DNA of 64,000 bases, from contig JAMKCF010000008.1 of the NCBI GenBank assembly GCA_023634235.1, positions 19,807,000-19,870,999 on the forward strand. The letters run 5' to 3'. Under the pieces are notes generated by a model, which saw only the letters and a list, made by a program, of their open reading frames with translations, was not told where the DNA came from and did not search any database. The stretch is from Pisaster brevispinus (lineage: Eukaryota > Echinodermata > Asteroidea > Forcipulatida > Asteriidae). Within the stretch, counting starts at the first letter, position 1. Every line of letters begins with the position of its first letter. The position numbers and the translations under genes were made by a program. Below, piece by piece: positions 37,382 to 50,500 of the stretch.

Positions 37382-40300
37382 CATGTATTCCTGACTTTAT
37401 GTGACCCAACACAGTGACATACACCTGTGAATGCTTAAGCTAAGTCGGTCACCAGAGTAACAAAACAATTACAGTGAACAAACCACAGACTTTTAATTGT
37501 CAACGTTTCCAACATCGGGGTTTGGTCTCTCGAAACCAAAAATTACCGTTTTACTAAAGTCTCAAACACTGTATAGTATTTCGACTCACATTTCAAGGTA
37601 ATTTTTTTCCCGCTGTGACCATGTGCAAATCTGAAGTAGTTGTTCTGAGAAGAACCGGTGGTTTGACAAATCGACGTTTCGATCAGTGTGATCTGATCGT
37701 CTTCAGGTGAAGAACCACCTCTACTCAAAAGAGATTTACACATGGTATCACGGCGAACCTCACCTGGTTGGACTCGCAAAGTTTCAAATCATATTTATTT
37801 CCAGTCTTAACAATCTTGCGCACACCATTTTTTATTTCAACTAAAAAGGAATGCCACGGTTGACGTAATTGACGTATTATTGAAAACACCCAAAGTATAT
37901 AATATACTATCTTACCCACTTCCTTTGAACATGAAAGAAATTGTACCCACGTCACATTTCCAAATATCAGCACATAAAGAAGAAATATCAACCCACGGGT
38001 CGTGCATTGTTTACAACGAGCGTGTGCAAACAAAAGTGTAGACGTCACTTTGTGGTTTATAATCCCTGTCATATAGACCATGAATGTCAATGTCAGGTGA
38101 ATAGGCAATCATTGATAACATCTTTTCTAGGCTGATTTTTTTTTTTCACATCTGAAAATCGAGGATCTGCTTTCACTTCAAATTGATCCAAAAGTCACCT
38201 CATATGTTGTTCAATACGCCCAGTTTTTTTTTAATCCACCCGGCACACTTGGCGAATTGAGCAACATTTGGGTGACTTTTGGATTATATTGTTATTTTCT
38301 GTTCATTTTTGGGGTGTGTGTGATCTGCTAACAGCCGAAACCAGTTGCTAGTAGTTTTGCGGCTAACAGCCTAATATTGTTATTTCTTGTACTGCCCCCC
38401 CCCCCCCCGCGATATCTTCCTCTTATCCTTGAACATTCTCTCGTAATGTTCGCAAAAAGTAAAGGTTGTAAAGACTTTACATGTACTTAGACCCTTGTGT
38501 GTAGATGAAACCGCAATCTTTTCAGGATGATGTCGCCATCGACGGCATCATTAAAATTAACAGACCGTTAAAATTTCAACCGTGCATATCTTGAAGACAA
38601 GATCTTTGCACGATAAGAAAGCTCTTGAGGTACTCTTTGGATCTTTAGAGTGTCGCCCCATTTGACATTTACTTCCGGTCGAAACCGGAAGTGCCTTGTA
38701 ACTTAAAATTGAAAAATCCGAAATCGCCCTCAGGCAGGCTTTATACAGTCCAAAATACACTTTTACTTGATGTTTGTGGTGAAAATTAAGTTATAGCCTA
38801 TAAAGACAATATCAAAAGTAGTATGTAATGATTTTTATGCAGACTACGAATGGGTGAAGTTGTAGATTGATGACGTCATAACGGGTCACGTGGTATTACA
38901 TTGAAGGTGCACTTTTTGAAGTCGGGTATCTACCGAACTACATGTACATGTTTGATCAAGTCAAAACTTGGCATGATGGTACCCAGCGGTGTTTACTGAT
39001 AATATTTGAAGTGACGCTATTATGACGTAATGATATGACTGAAGACTGTTTGTTTTCGCACTTTGATCACTTGTTACATATCTGAGGACAAAACAAGCTA
39101 AGGTCAAAATTCAACTTGCACCAGGCTTGCTGAAGGAACTGGAAGAGTAATGGCGTCATCATCCTAAACAACGCCATCTTTTGCTGAAAACATGTTTGTT
39201 GCATGTCCAAAAATTTTTAAAACTTAGTACGTAATTAAATCAGAATGCCCATCTAACAAGTTAGCAATAAAGTCATATGAAGACTTCGTCTGTTATCAAT
39301 TTTTTTTATCAATATTTAAAATTAAAAAAACTCATATTTTAACACACCTCAGCTTTTATGGTTTGAGACTTTGCATTATCTTATAAAGTTCAATGTATGA
39401 AAGTCCTTCGTACTTGTGAGTGTCAATTTCATTCATGTTGGGCTGGTTAGAAAGAAAAAAAACTCGGGCCGATTGCACAAAGTAATTTGTAATGTGACAT
39501 CACACTTTAATTAGCAATTAAGATTGATTTTCACTTAAGATCAATCTTAACTCTTTGATAAATATGCCAATGTGTCCTAAGTTACATTATTAAAAGTCTG
39601 GACTATCCACAAAACACCGAATACCACAGTAGTTGGTGGGTGTATCTTTATTCTTGCAATTCTACAACCACCCTTAGTTTCGCAAAAAGATCGAGTGGTG
39701 GCTCCACGAATAAGCATTAATAATCCACACGCAAAATCCTACCTGGATCAGAAATATAATTACTTATCATTGTTTGGTAAAAAAGGAACAGGCGTCTCAA
39801 AATCAAATAAAAAGTCAAATCGACGTAGTAAAACACTAACAATGGGATAGATTTAACACTACTATTATTTCCTTACACAGTGAGTCAAGTGTGGATAGTC
39901 CAAGATCGGGACGAAAGCAGAGTGACACTCCTCAAACCTCGGGGTGGTACCAAGGCCAAGTCCAAGTTAAACACAGGCCGACTGTGAGTCCAATCCCAGA
40001 GGAAGAATTGCTGAAACTACTCAGAGAACAACCAACAGACATACTATCTTGGCTAGTGAGTAAGAAGGATAAATGGTCATCTTTATTAAACCAGGAAAGT
40101 TTCAGTGATGATCTAGTTATCCTTACACTTCGTGTTTTGTCCTGCATATGTGATTTAGACTCAGTTCCGGATGCCAGACTAAAATTAAACATCTTGTTTG
40201 ATCTGTTTGCATCTTCTTGCTTTATCAGCAAACATATGTCGAGGTATTTAGTTACTTTAACCGAAAAGATGCAATTAAGTCAAGATGGCAATGAAAACAG

Positions 40301-40475
40301 TGCTCCTGATATTAGCGTGATGTTGAAAGTACTGAGTGTATATTTGCAACTTAAACCAAATGGTTATGGAGAGATGGCAGTGATCTTGATTCTTCTAGAT
40401 AAGGTGACGTCGTCACCGAAATTTGATCGTCAGGCTAATTTGATGGCGGAAGTGCATAATTTAAAGGAAATTTTT
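37382..40475 (+). repeat. 3.09-kb direct duplication, copy 1
   Basis: Nearly identical to 44596-47684. I saw only about ten differences by eye: a single-base indel at about 37970, homopolymer length changes in a C-run near 38400 and T-runs near 39300, and a few substitutions. It includes most of gene C intron 1 and the first 595 bp of exon 2. The flanks on both sides are unrelated to those of copy 2. Confidence 0.95.
39881..40475 (+). pseudogene. Truncated duplicate of ZNFX1 paralog C exon 2 (5' 595 bp only)
   Basis: Begins at an intact acceptor (AG at 39879-39880) and matches gene C exon 2 (47090-47684) with only two differences I could see, both synonymous (a CCA/CCT and an ATT/ATA codon). 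Homology stops abruptly in a T-run at 40475. Beyond it the frame stays open to 40691 by chance, through unrelated sequence. It has no exon 1, helicase or zinc fingers, so it should not make a ZNFX1 protein. It is part of the 3.09-kb duplicated block 37382-40475 and is either a very recent duplication or an assembly artefact. Confidence 0.85.
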
Positions 40476-43400
40476 TTGATTGTCGGTAATGTCTACATGG
40501 TTCCCGCCCCCGACCCCCAACCCCCTTATACCTTTATTAGTTCTTTTGATTCTCATGTCAATACTATCAGCAATGAAAACAAGCTACGTATGGGAGACTT
40601 TATTCTCCATAATTGTTTTTATCTTAACATCGGCCCACAGATGATTTTTGTAAATACCTTTTTTCGGTTATGGCTTCCGCCCTTTGTTTGACAAATCAAC
40701 CCGCATCACCCTCACAGTGCCACTTCCCAACAATGACCGGGACATGTCTGTATGGGTCCTTTATTCAGATATCGCGAATCACCTGTACACTTTTTCTTTT
40801 GAGCTAGTACAACGAATTCAACAAGCCCTCCTTCGTTTTCAGTTGAGTAGCTACATTCAAAAGACATTTCCGGGTTTTTTTTATTCATGAAAAAGAGACA
40901 AAACAAACTACATCAATTTGAAACATATTGTCAGGAAACGTTTAAATTGGGCTTTGGGCTTTGGTCAAAATTGTCATTGTTTCGAACTAAGTACCGGATT
41001 CGTCTTAAATTCCAATTGAGTAGTTTGCAGTAGGAGTTCCGTTTAGTTTTTATTTACGCTAAAAGTGGCATTATTTTACATTATTTGAACTTTTCACGGG
41101 ATGCTGGGATAGAGCCTTATCGTTTGATCGAGAGGGCAAGACGATTTTCAATTAACAAAAGGAACTTTCATAGGAGATTCTAAAATTATAACATAACAAC
41201 ATGGCCCCCGTGGCTCGGTGTAATTGCAGGGCCAGAAAACAAACTATTTAGATTATATTTAAATGAAGCATGAATGGGTTGCAATTTGAAACACTTAAAC
41301 GTTTACTTACACGGTGGCAGCCGTCCCAATGCTAGTACTTTTGTCTCGAGTGCAAATTCCCTTTTCCTCCCGAGCGCATAGGCATTTAAAAGTCTGTTGA
41401 CTGAAAATAAAAAATAAAAATGAACGCATCTGAAAAAGAAGATTTATGGCTCCTTGAAATGAGCTTATCAGCAGTGCATCATAGTAAGTAGTGAGATTGT
41501 TTGGATGGTTTAGTTTTACCAATGGATTTCAAAGCTAAATGAATGGATAAATTGAGAGTTAAAATACTGGAGGTTCGCTGGACATCTTTATTGTTTTTAC
41601 TATCATCATACTTCCTGTTATCGTCAATCACTATTGTAACGAAATGTTGATTGCGTGCTGCAGAGGTTTTCCCCTGTTTGCTGGGCGCTGCTGGTGCGTG
41701 GGCTGCGGTCCGTGCATCAGCATGCGTGGCTGGTACCCCGCGTGGGTAGATAAAGCGTGTATGTGGCCCGTGTGCTGTGCGCTCTTCTTGTCGCTGCGAC
41801 CACTGATCTCTATTATACTGACAGTATAATAGAAATCAGTGGCTGTGACACTGTTACATCCCAACTTGACAGTTGTCCCAACTAAACTTGTTATTTTCGT
41901 GCTCCCTTTAAAAAAAGAGTGTACGTCAGTGGGTTGGCAAGACCTGATTGGTTGATAAAACTCTCACGTATTAACACTGTGTATTTTTGCACAGACTGCA
42001 TGTTTTTATTCTTGTTGAACTTCACATCGTCCGATGTCTTGGTCTTCAAAAGTAGTTCAAGAAACCTCCAAATCGCCTTCTTAATGTTTTTGAAGCCGAC
42101 CATTGAAGTAAGTAGACATCATGAATTGCTATGGGGAGGATAATAATGTTTGCTGGGTAATTATCATTGTGTTAAGACCGTGAAAACAACTTTTTAAAAA
42201 TATTTTAGTTTGCCTTTGTACGTACACGTTGTATGTATTCAAAGATGCAGTGGTTTGCTGTTCAAAGGATAGCATCCGGTTCCATAGTGGTCTTATGCGT
42301 GTGTGTACAGTACATGGAGTATGCAGGGAGACTACCACCAGTATTTTAGGATTGTCGGGATTTTCCAGAGTTGTATAATGTTCCACAACCAGGTGTGTTT
42401 GGAGATATAATAATAAAGCCTAAAGGAAGGAGTGTATAACCGTTTAAATGTAAAGATCCTCTCCGGAGACTTTTCAGGGGTTTCGGCCATCTGCCGTAAT
42501 TCGTAATGGGTGCACCCCATCCAAATAAAAACCCATGCAAAATGCTAAGTGTAAATAAAATTAATAAAAACAAGCTTAGAAGTCTCACAGCTTTTTACCG
42601 TAAAGGGGAAATTATCCATTGACTCTTGAATTGGGGTGCACTCTTTATGCAAAGCATCTTATGCAAAACTGAGCGAGGTGAGGGTGGGAGCTCAAACCTT
42701 TGGCCCAGGCACCTGTATAAGTATGATTATTTTGATTAAGTATATACATGTCATCGGCTACATCTGCAAATTGTGAATTCTGTTGGACAACCTACTGCAG
42801 GAATTTGACCCCAAATGAAACGGGAGAAAGGACAACAAGCTAAAAAATTAAAGAAGACAAAACAAATATTCACCCATTGGGTGAAGAAGGAAAAACAAAT
42901 CTTACTTTCCTCGATCATTGTGTGTTGGGGGGGGGGATTGCTAAATCCTTTGTTATTGTTAGAAAGATATATTAAATCCCTCCGGAGAACCACCTACTAG
43001 TAAACCATAGTTAATTGACCCGGGCTTGCCTCTATGGCATTAATTGACCAAAAAAAATCTACTCCAAAATTATTTACAGCCTTCACTCTCGTTGTTTATT
43101 TAAAAACAAAGTCGTGTAGTCGTCTTGACGATTTGTGCTTCCGTTACTACATAATGTATCGATAAATCGTTCTGCATTCCCTGAGGACCCTCAAGAAAGT
43201 ATTATTGATTATCTTATGGTGCAACTGCAAAATGTGTTGTTCATAAGATCTTACAAATACACCAACGACTATAACGAAGCACAGTTGACAACAATAAGTG
43301 CATATACATGTATACATATATATTTTAGTGGTTTGCGTTTAGCCACAGGTGGGCTTTGATGTGTGAATAGAAACTATAAAAAAATATGAGTGATTCCTGA

Positions 43401-44064
43401 TCTCGTCCTGGAGAAGCTGACCTATATGAAAAGAGTGTATTGTTTTTCGGCAGCACAATAGGGGTGTTTTCTCCGTGTAAAAGAATCGATCGTTAATTAA
43501 GTTTTGTGATGCAAATATTTTTCCAATAGATAGAGTCCATATAAAATGGGGCAAAATGACAAGTCGCCAACTTAACGTTAAAACGGTGTCAAATGCCGTT
43601 TTTATATCTGAAGCCCTTCCGGTGCCAATTTTGTCTAATTCCCCCAAACACACAATGGCGTCACATTTCAACATATTTCCGGAATTTGGATGATATTCAG
43701 TCAAAAAAGGACATCGAAGGCGACAATTTGACTAACAAAGAACTCCCGTTTAGAATGTACAGACTCATGTGTTGTTGACATCCATTTGTTGTTTTCCTGA
43801 AAGAGTGGGCCCATTCAAATAAGGCATTTTAGCACCATTTTACCGTGAGGCTAGAAACTTGAGAAAAATTAGTACAAAATATTGTTAATGGCCTGACGTT
43901 TCGACCCTAGCGGTGTCTTTCTCGAAAAACCAATGCATCACAAAACATGAACTTAAACTCACCATTCCTTACAGAACCCCAACGAAGTCAGGTTAATTAC
44001 AGTGACAGATAACGGTGAAACTCAATAATTCAGTTTTAAATTTGAATTGATTTGTATTTTTCAG
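40476..44064. other. Interval between duplicate copy 1 and gene C exon 1
   Basis: Unrelated to either ZNFX1 copy. Holds a 43-bp perfect-type hairpin at 41800-41842 (CCACTGATCTCTATTATACT and complement; a relative near 36831) and a GACGTTTCGACC-type repeat end near 43890. The gene C promoter and 5'UTR exon should lie here or further left but could not be placed. Confidence 0.5.
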
Positions 44065-44067
44065 AAT

Positions 44068-44522
44068 ATGGAGGATGATGCGGATGGTCGAAGTGGTGAC
44101 GAGAAACAGGCTGACTCCACGAACGTTCACCGTGCCTCTCAAAGCCAGGGGTCTTTTAGGAGACAGGGGACTGCACGAAGAGCAAATGGACGTTCACGCG
44201 GTGCTTTTGGTGGTTGGTCCGACAGGACCCACTCTCAGAATCGACAGACAAGTTTAACTCCAAGTGACACCTCAAAGAGAAGTACAAACTTCGACAGGGG
44301 TGCAAGTTATAGCCACCCTGGAGGTGCTCGACCAAAAGAGGGTAGATCTTCTTGGGGGAGGGGAGGCGAGCAGAAACAATATGGTGGTTTTAACACCCGT
44401 CAGGGGCCCCCAAATCCGACAAGAGCAGACAGCGCGGGACCGGGAAGAGAAAAGTTCCAGCGAGGCGGCTGCGAGGTCTCACAGGACCTCTTAAGGCAAC
44501 CAGATAGAGTGAGCTACCGGGG
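44068..44522 (+). CDS. ZNFX1: Exon 1 of ZNFX1 paralog C (Arg/Gly/Ser-rich N-terminus)
   Basis: The ATG follows a TTTTTCAG acceptor by 3 nt (AG at 44063-44064), exactly as in gene A, so the upstream in-frame methionine at 44047 is intronic. 151 codons plus two bases end at a GGTAAGT donor (GT at 44523). The peptide begins acidic (MEDDADGRSGDE) and then becomes Arg/Gly/Ser/Gln-rich with no recognised domain. Confidence 0.85.
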
Positions 44523-47500
44523 GTAAGTAACTTTTTATTTTATTCGCATTTTTTTTTCAAGCACGCGGACAAAAAAAGGTATAAATGTCACAGACCATGT
44601 ATTCCTGACTTTATGTGACCCAACACAGTGACATACACCTGTGAATGCTTAAGCTAAGTCGGTCACCAGAGTAACAAAACAATTACAGTGAACAAACCAC
44701 AGACTTTTAATTGTCAACGTTTCCAACATCGGGGTTTGGTCTCTCGAAACCAAAAATTACCGTTTTACTAAAGTCTCAAACACTGTATAGTATTTCGACT
44801 CACATTTCAAGGTAATTTTTTTCCCGCTGTGACCATGTGCAAATCTGAAGTAGTTGTTCTGAGAAGAACCGGTGGTTTGACAAATCGACGTTTCGATCAG
44901 TGTGATCTGATCGTCTTCAGGTGAAGAACCACCTCTACTCAAAAGAGATTTACACATGGTATCACGGCGAACCTCACCTGGTTGGACTCGCAAAGTTTCA
45001 AATCATATTTATTTCCAGTCTTAACAATCTTGCGCACACCATTTTTTATTTCAACTAAAAAGGAATGCCACGGTTGACGTAATTGACGTATTATTGAAAA
45101 CACCCAAAGTATATAATATACTATCTTACCCACTTCCTTTGAACATGAAAGAAATTGTACCCACGTCACATTTCCAAATATAGCACATAAAGAAGAAATA
45201 TCAACCCACGGGTCGTGCATTGTTTACAACGAGCGTGTGCAAACAAAAGTGTAGACGTCACTTTGTGGTTTATAATCCCTGTCATATAGACCATGAATGT
45301 CAATGTCAGGTGAATAGGCAATCATTGATAACATCTTTTCTAGGCTGATTTTTTTTTTTCACATCTGAAAATCGAGGATCTGCTTTCACTTCAAATTGAT
45401 CCAAAAGTCACCTCATATGTTGTTCAATACGCCCAGTTTTTTTTTAATCCACCCGGCACACTTGGCGAATTGAGCAACATTTGGGTGACTTTTGGATTAT
45501 ATTGTTATTTTCTGTTCATTTTTGGGGTGTGTGTGATCTGCTAACAGCCGAAACCAGTTGCTAGTAGTTTTGCGGCTAACAGCCTAATATTGTTATTTCT
45601 TGTACTGCCCCCCCCCCCGCGATATCTTCCTCTTATCCTTGAACATTCTCTCGTAATGTTCGCAAAAAGTAAAGGTTGTAAAGACTTTACATGTACTTAG
45701 ACCCTTGTGTGTAGATGAAACCGCAATCTTTTCAGGATGATGTCGCCATCGACGGCATCATTAAAATTAACAGACCGTTAAAATTTCAACCGTGCATATC
45801 TTGAAGACAAGATCTTTGCACGATAAGAAAGCTCTTGAGGTACTCTTTGGATCTTTAGAGTGTCGCCCCATTTGACATTTACTTCCGGTCGAAACCGGAA
45901 GTGCCTTGTAACTTAAAATTGAAAAATCCGAAATCGCCCTCAGGCAGGCTTTATACAGTCCAAAATACACTTGTACTTGATGTTTGTGGTGAAAATTAAG
46001 TTATAGCCTATAAAGACAATATCAAAAGTAGTATGTAATGATTTTTATGCAGACTACGAATGGGTGAAGTTGTAGATTGATGACGTCATAACGGGTCACG
46101 TGGTATTACATTGAAGGTGCACTTTTTGAAGTCGGGTATCTACCGAACTACATGTACATGTTTGATCAAGTCAAAACTTGGCATGATGGTACCCAGCGGT
46201 GTTTACTGATAATATTTGAAGTGACGCTATTATGACGTAATGATATGACTGAAGACTGTTTGTTTTCGCACTTTGATCACTTGTTACATATCTGAGGACA
46301 AAACAAGCTAAGGTCAAAATTCAACTTGCACCAGGCTTGCTGAAGGAACTGGAAGAGTAATGGCGTCATCATCCTAAACAACGCCATCTTTTGCTGAAAA
46401 CATGTTTGTTGCATGTCCAAAAAAATTTAAAACTTAGTACGTAATTAAATCAGAATGCCCATCTAACAAGTTAGCAATAAAGTCATATGAAGACTTCGTC
46501 TGTTATCAATTTTTTTATCAATATTTAAAATAAAAAAAACTCATATTTTAACACACCTCAGCTTTTATGGTTTGAGACTTTGCATTATCTTATAAAGTTT
46601 AATGTATGAAAGTCCTTCGTACTTGTGAGTGTCAATTTCATTCATGTTGGGCTGGTTAGAAAGAAAAAAAACTCGGGCCGATTGCACAAAGTAATTTGTA
46701 ATGTGACATCACACTTTAATTAGCAATTAAGATTGATTTTCACTTAAGATCAATCTTAACTCTTTGATAAATATGCCAATGTGTCCTAAGTTACATTATT
46801 AAAAGTCTGGACTATCCACAAAACACCGAATACCACAGTAGTTGGTGGGTGTATCTTTATTCTTGCAATTCTACAACCACCCTTAGTTTCGCAAAAAGAT
46901 CGAGTGGTGGCTCCACGAATAAGCATTAATAATCTACACGCAAAATCCTACCTGGATCAGAAATATAATTACTTATCATTGTTTGGTAAAAAAGGAACAG
47001 GCGTCTCAAAATCAAATAAAAAGTCAAATCGACGTAGTAAAACACTAACAATGGGATAGATTTAACACTACTATTATTTCCTTACACAGTGAGTCAAGTG
47101 TGGATAGTCCTAGATCGGGACGAAAGCAGAGTGACACTCCTCAAACCTCGGGGTGGTACCAAGGCCAAGTCCAAGTTAAACACAGGCCGACTGTGAGTCC
47201 AATCCCAGAGGAAGAATTGCTGAAACTACTCAGAGAACAACCAACAGACATACTATCTTGGCTAGTGAGTAAGAAGGATAAATGGTCATCTTTATTAAAC
47301 CAGGAAAGTTTCAGTGATGATCTAGTTATCCTTACACTTCGTGTTTTGTCCTGCATATGTGATTTAGACTCAGTTCCGGATGCCAGACTAAAATTAAACA
47401 TCTTGTTTGATCTGTTTGCATCTTCTTGCTTTATCAGCAAACATATGTCGAGGTATTTAGTTACTTTAACCGAAAAGATGCAATTAAGTCAAGATGGCAA

Positions 47501-50500
47501 TGAAAACAGTGCTCCTGATATAAGCGTGATGTTGAAAGTACTGAGTGTATATTTGCAACTTAAACCAAATGGTTATGGAGAGATGGCAGTGATCTTGATT
47601 CTTCTAGATAAGGTGACGTCGTCACCGAAATTTGATCGTCAGGCTAATTTGATGGCGGAAGTGCATAATTTAAAGGAAATTTTTCATGCACTGATGGAGT
47701 CTCAGCAAACCAAACAAACAGTGAAGGTGAAGCCACCACCAAACAACTTCAGAGATATTCCGATTTTCCCTGACAGTTTAGAAATTTGGACTCCAACAAA
47801 GCCATTTCTACGAAAGAATATCATACAGGGAAGATACCAAGATGTCGAACATTATCTTGATGTGCAGTTTAGATTGCTAAGAGAGGACTTCGTAGCACCG
47901 TTACGGGAAGGTATCACAGAGTTTCTCTCTGAAGCGAACAGTCGTCATCAAGACATTCGGGTATACCGCAATGTCTCCATTCAAAGTAAGAAGATGGGGA
48001 AAACAGGTCTTCAGTACACCCTGCAGTTTGATGTCAAATGTCTCAAGCGTATCAACTGGGAAAAGCGTCTAAAATATGGTTCACTTGTCTGTCTTACAAA
48101 AGACAAATTCAAGCACATCATCTGTGCATCCGTGGAGGATAGGCAAGCGACAGAATTGGAAAAAGGTCTTGTTGATGTTTGTTTTCTTACCGAAACTATC
48201 AATACGGTCAATGGTACCTTTGTCATGGTAGAATCGACAGCTTACTTTGAAGCCTATCGACACGTCTTACTAGGGCTACAACGGATGAAAGGTGACAATT
48301 TCCCCTTTGTAAGATACATAGTGAGCGTGTCCTCTTATGTTAAGACACCCAAGTATCTGAGCGGAGACTACTCTGATGTATATGACCTACGATCATTGGT
48401 TGTTGGCACTGATAACGTCTTTGAGGATGAGGGTATGAGAGAAAACTTCATAAAAGCTGCCTGCGTGTCAATTTTAGACCAACAAAATTGGCCGGCTGCA
48501 GAGGCTCTACATCTTGATGAGTCACAGAAGGCAGCTGTGCAGGCAGCTTTGACGAAGGAGTTTGCCATCATCCAAGGTCCACCAGGAACGGGGAAGACTT
48601 ACATTGGTCTCAAGATCATCGAATTACTCCTCTACAATATACATACGACACCAAATGCATCTCCGATTCTTGTGGTGTGCTACACAAACCATGCTCTTGA
48701 TCAGTTTCTGCAGGGAGTTCTTAATTTTGGTGAGAAGAATCTAATTCGCATTGGAGGTCGAAGCAACAATGAAGCAGTCAAGTCTCGTAATCTTTCTAAT
48801 TTCAGAAACCACAAGGGAAGACAACGCCATGTGAAGCTCAATCAGCAAGAAAAAGAGCTCATAGAAATCAAATCGGAGCTAAAAAACACAAAGTCAAACA
48901 TTCAATATACACTTTTAAGTGTAGCTTTTGCTAAAACTGTTATATATAAAGTAGAGACGCTGCGGAAGTTTATGACCGACGACACATATCGAAAAGGTAT
49001 TGACGGTGAGAGTGGAGGGGATCCAACAACAAACCTTCTGAAGTGGCTGAATGTAGTTGATATCGAAAGTAAAGAAGAGCGACAAGTTCGTTCAGATTCA
49101 AATCAAGATCAAGATAGGTTTATTGCCGTAGACGATGAAAGCAATCGGATACGGCAAGAACGCCAAATCGATGACGACGATGACTTGAGTATTTCTGACA
49201 AACAACGCAAGCAAGACGAATATTTGGTTTTAAGACAAAATGCAGCATACGGTATTGAATGCAAAAAACGATGTGGTTTCAATTTAGGGTCCACTCCTCA
49301 AGAAGAGATTAAGAAGGCTGACGTTATGACCGATAAAGAAGCTTCCAGGGTCCAAAATGTGTGGAGTCTGACGTTAAGCGATCGTTGGCGGCTTTACAGA
49401 CTCTGGGTAAAGAGGTACATTGAAGAGCAGGAGGAGTTGCTGACGGAATATCGAAAGGGTTGTGACAGCCTTTCCAAAGTAATTGAAGCTATAAATGCAA
49501 AAGAAGATGTGGAAATTCTCTCAAAAGCAAGAGTGATTGGAATGACGACAACAGGGGCGGCCAGATGCCAGTCGGTGCTGCAGCTTCTTGGTCCCCGTAT
49601 TGTGATAGTGGAAGAGGCTGCTGAAGTTCTTGAAGCTCATATCATCACCGCCCTGACTGCGAAATGTCAGCATCTCATTCTGATCGGAGATCATCAACAG
49701 CTGAAGCCAAACCCAACCGTCTATCGGCTGGCCAAGGTCTTCAACTTGGATACCTCCTTGTTTGAACGGATGATCAACAATGGCGTGCCTTGTCAAACAC
49801 TAACCCATCAGCATCGTATGCGTCCTGAAATCTCAAAACTCATGAAGAAACATTTTTACAAGAACCTTCGTGACGATGAATCTGTGATGGGTTTGGATGA
49901 CATCAAAGGAGTGGCACATAACATGTTTTTCATTGATCATAATCAGTTTGAAGATGGATCGACTGGTGACAACAAAACCAAATCCAACCAGTATGAAGCC
50001 GAGTTCCTTGTTGAAATGTGTAGGTACTTGTTGCATCAAGGATACGATCCAATGCAGATTACCATTCTTACCACTTACTTAGGGCAACTCTCCAGTTTCC
50101 AAAAACTTATGGATAAAGAAACCTTCGAGGGAGTTCGGGTGTCTGTGGTTGACAATTTTCAGGGAGAAGAAAATGACATCATACTTTTGTCTTTGGTCCG
50201 AAGCAACGAAGAGGGCACCATTGGATTCCTGAAAACTTCGAACCGTGTATGTGTGGCGTTGTCCAGAGCTCGCATGGGTTTCTATTGCATTGGTAACGGC
50301 AGCATCTTGAAGAAAGCACAGATCTGGCAGGATATTATTGGCACTCTTGAAGCTAGGAATAAAATCGGCTCAACACTGCGACTTGTCTGCCAAAATCACC
50401 CTGACAAACAGGCTGAAGTTGCCTCGGCAAATGACTTCAGATTCAAGGTTCCGCAGGGAGGTTGCAGGAGGCCGTGTAATTACAGACTTCCTTGTGGCCA

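Noticed and set aside
37725..38108. 127-codon minus-strand frame in duplicate copy 1
   Set aside because: A single-base indel shortens it in the otherwise almost identical copy 2 (44939-45220), so it is not under coding constraint.
40476..40691. Continuation of the truncated exon 2 frame
   Set aside because: Sequence after 40475 has no ZNFX1 similarity; the open frame there is accidental.
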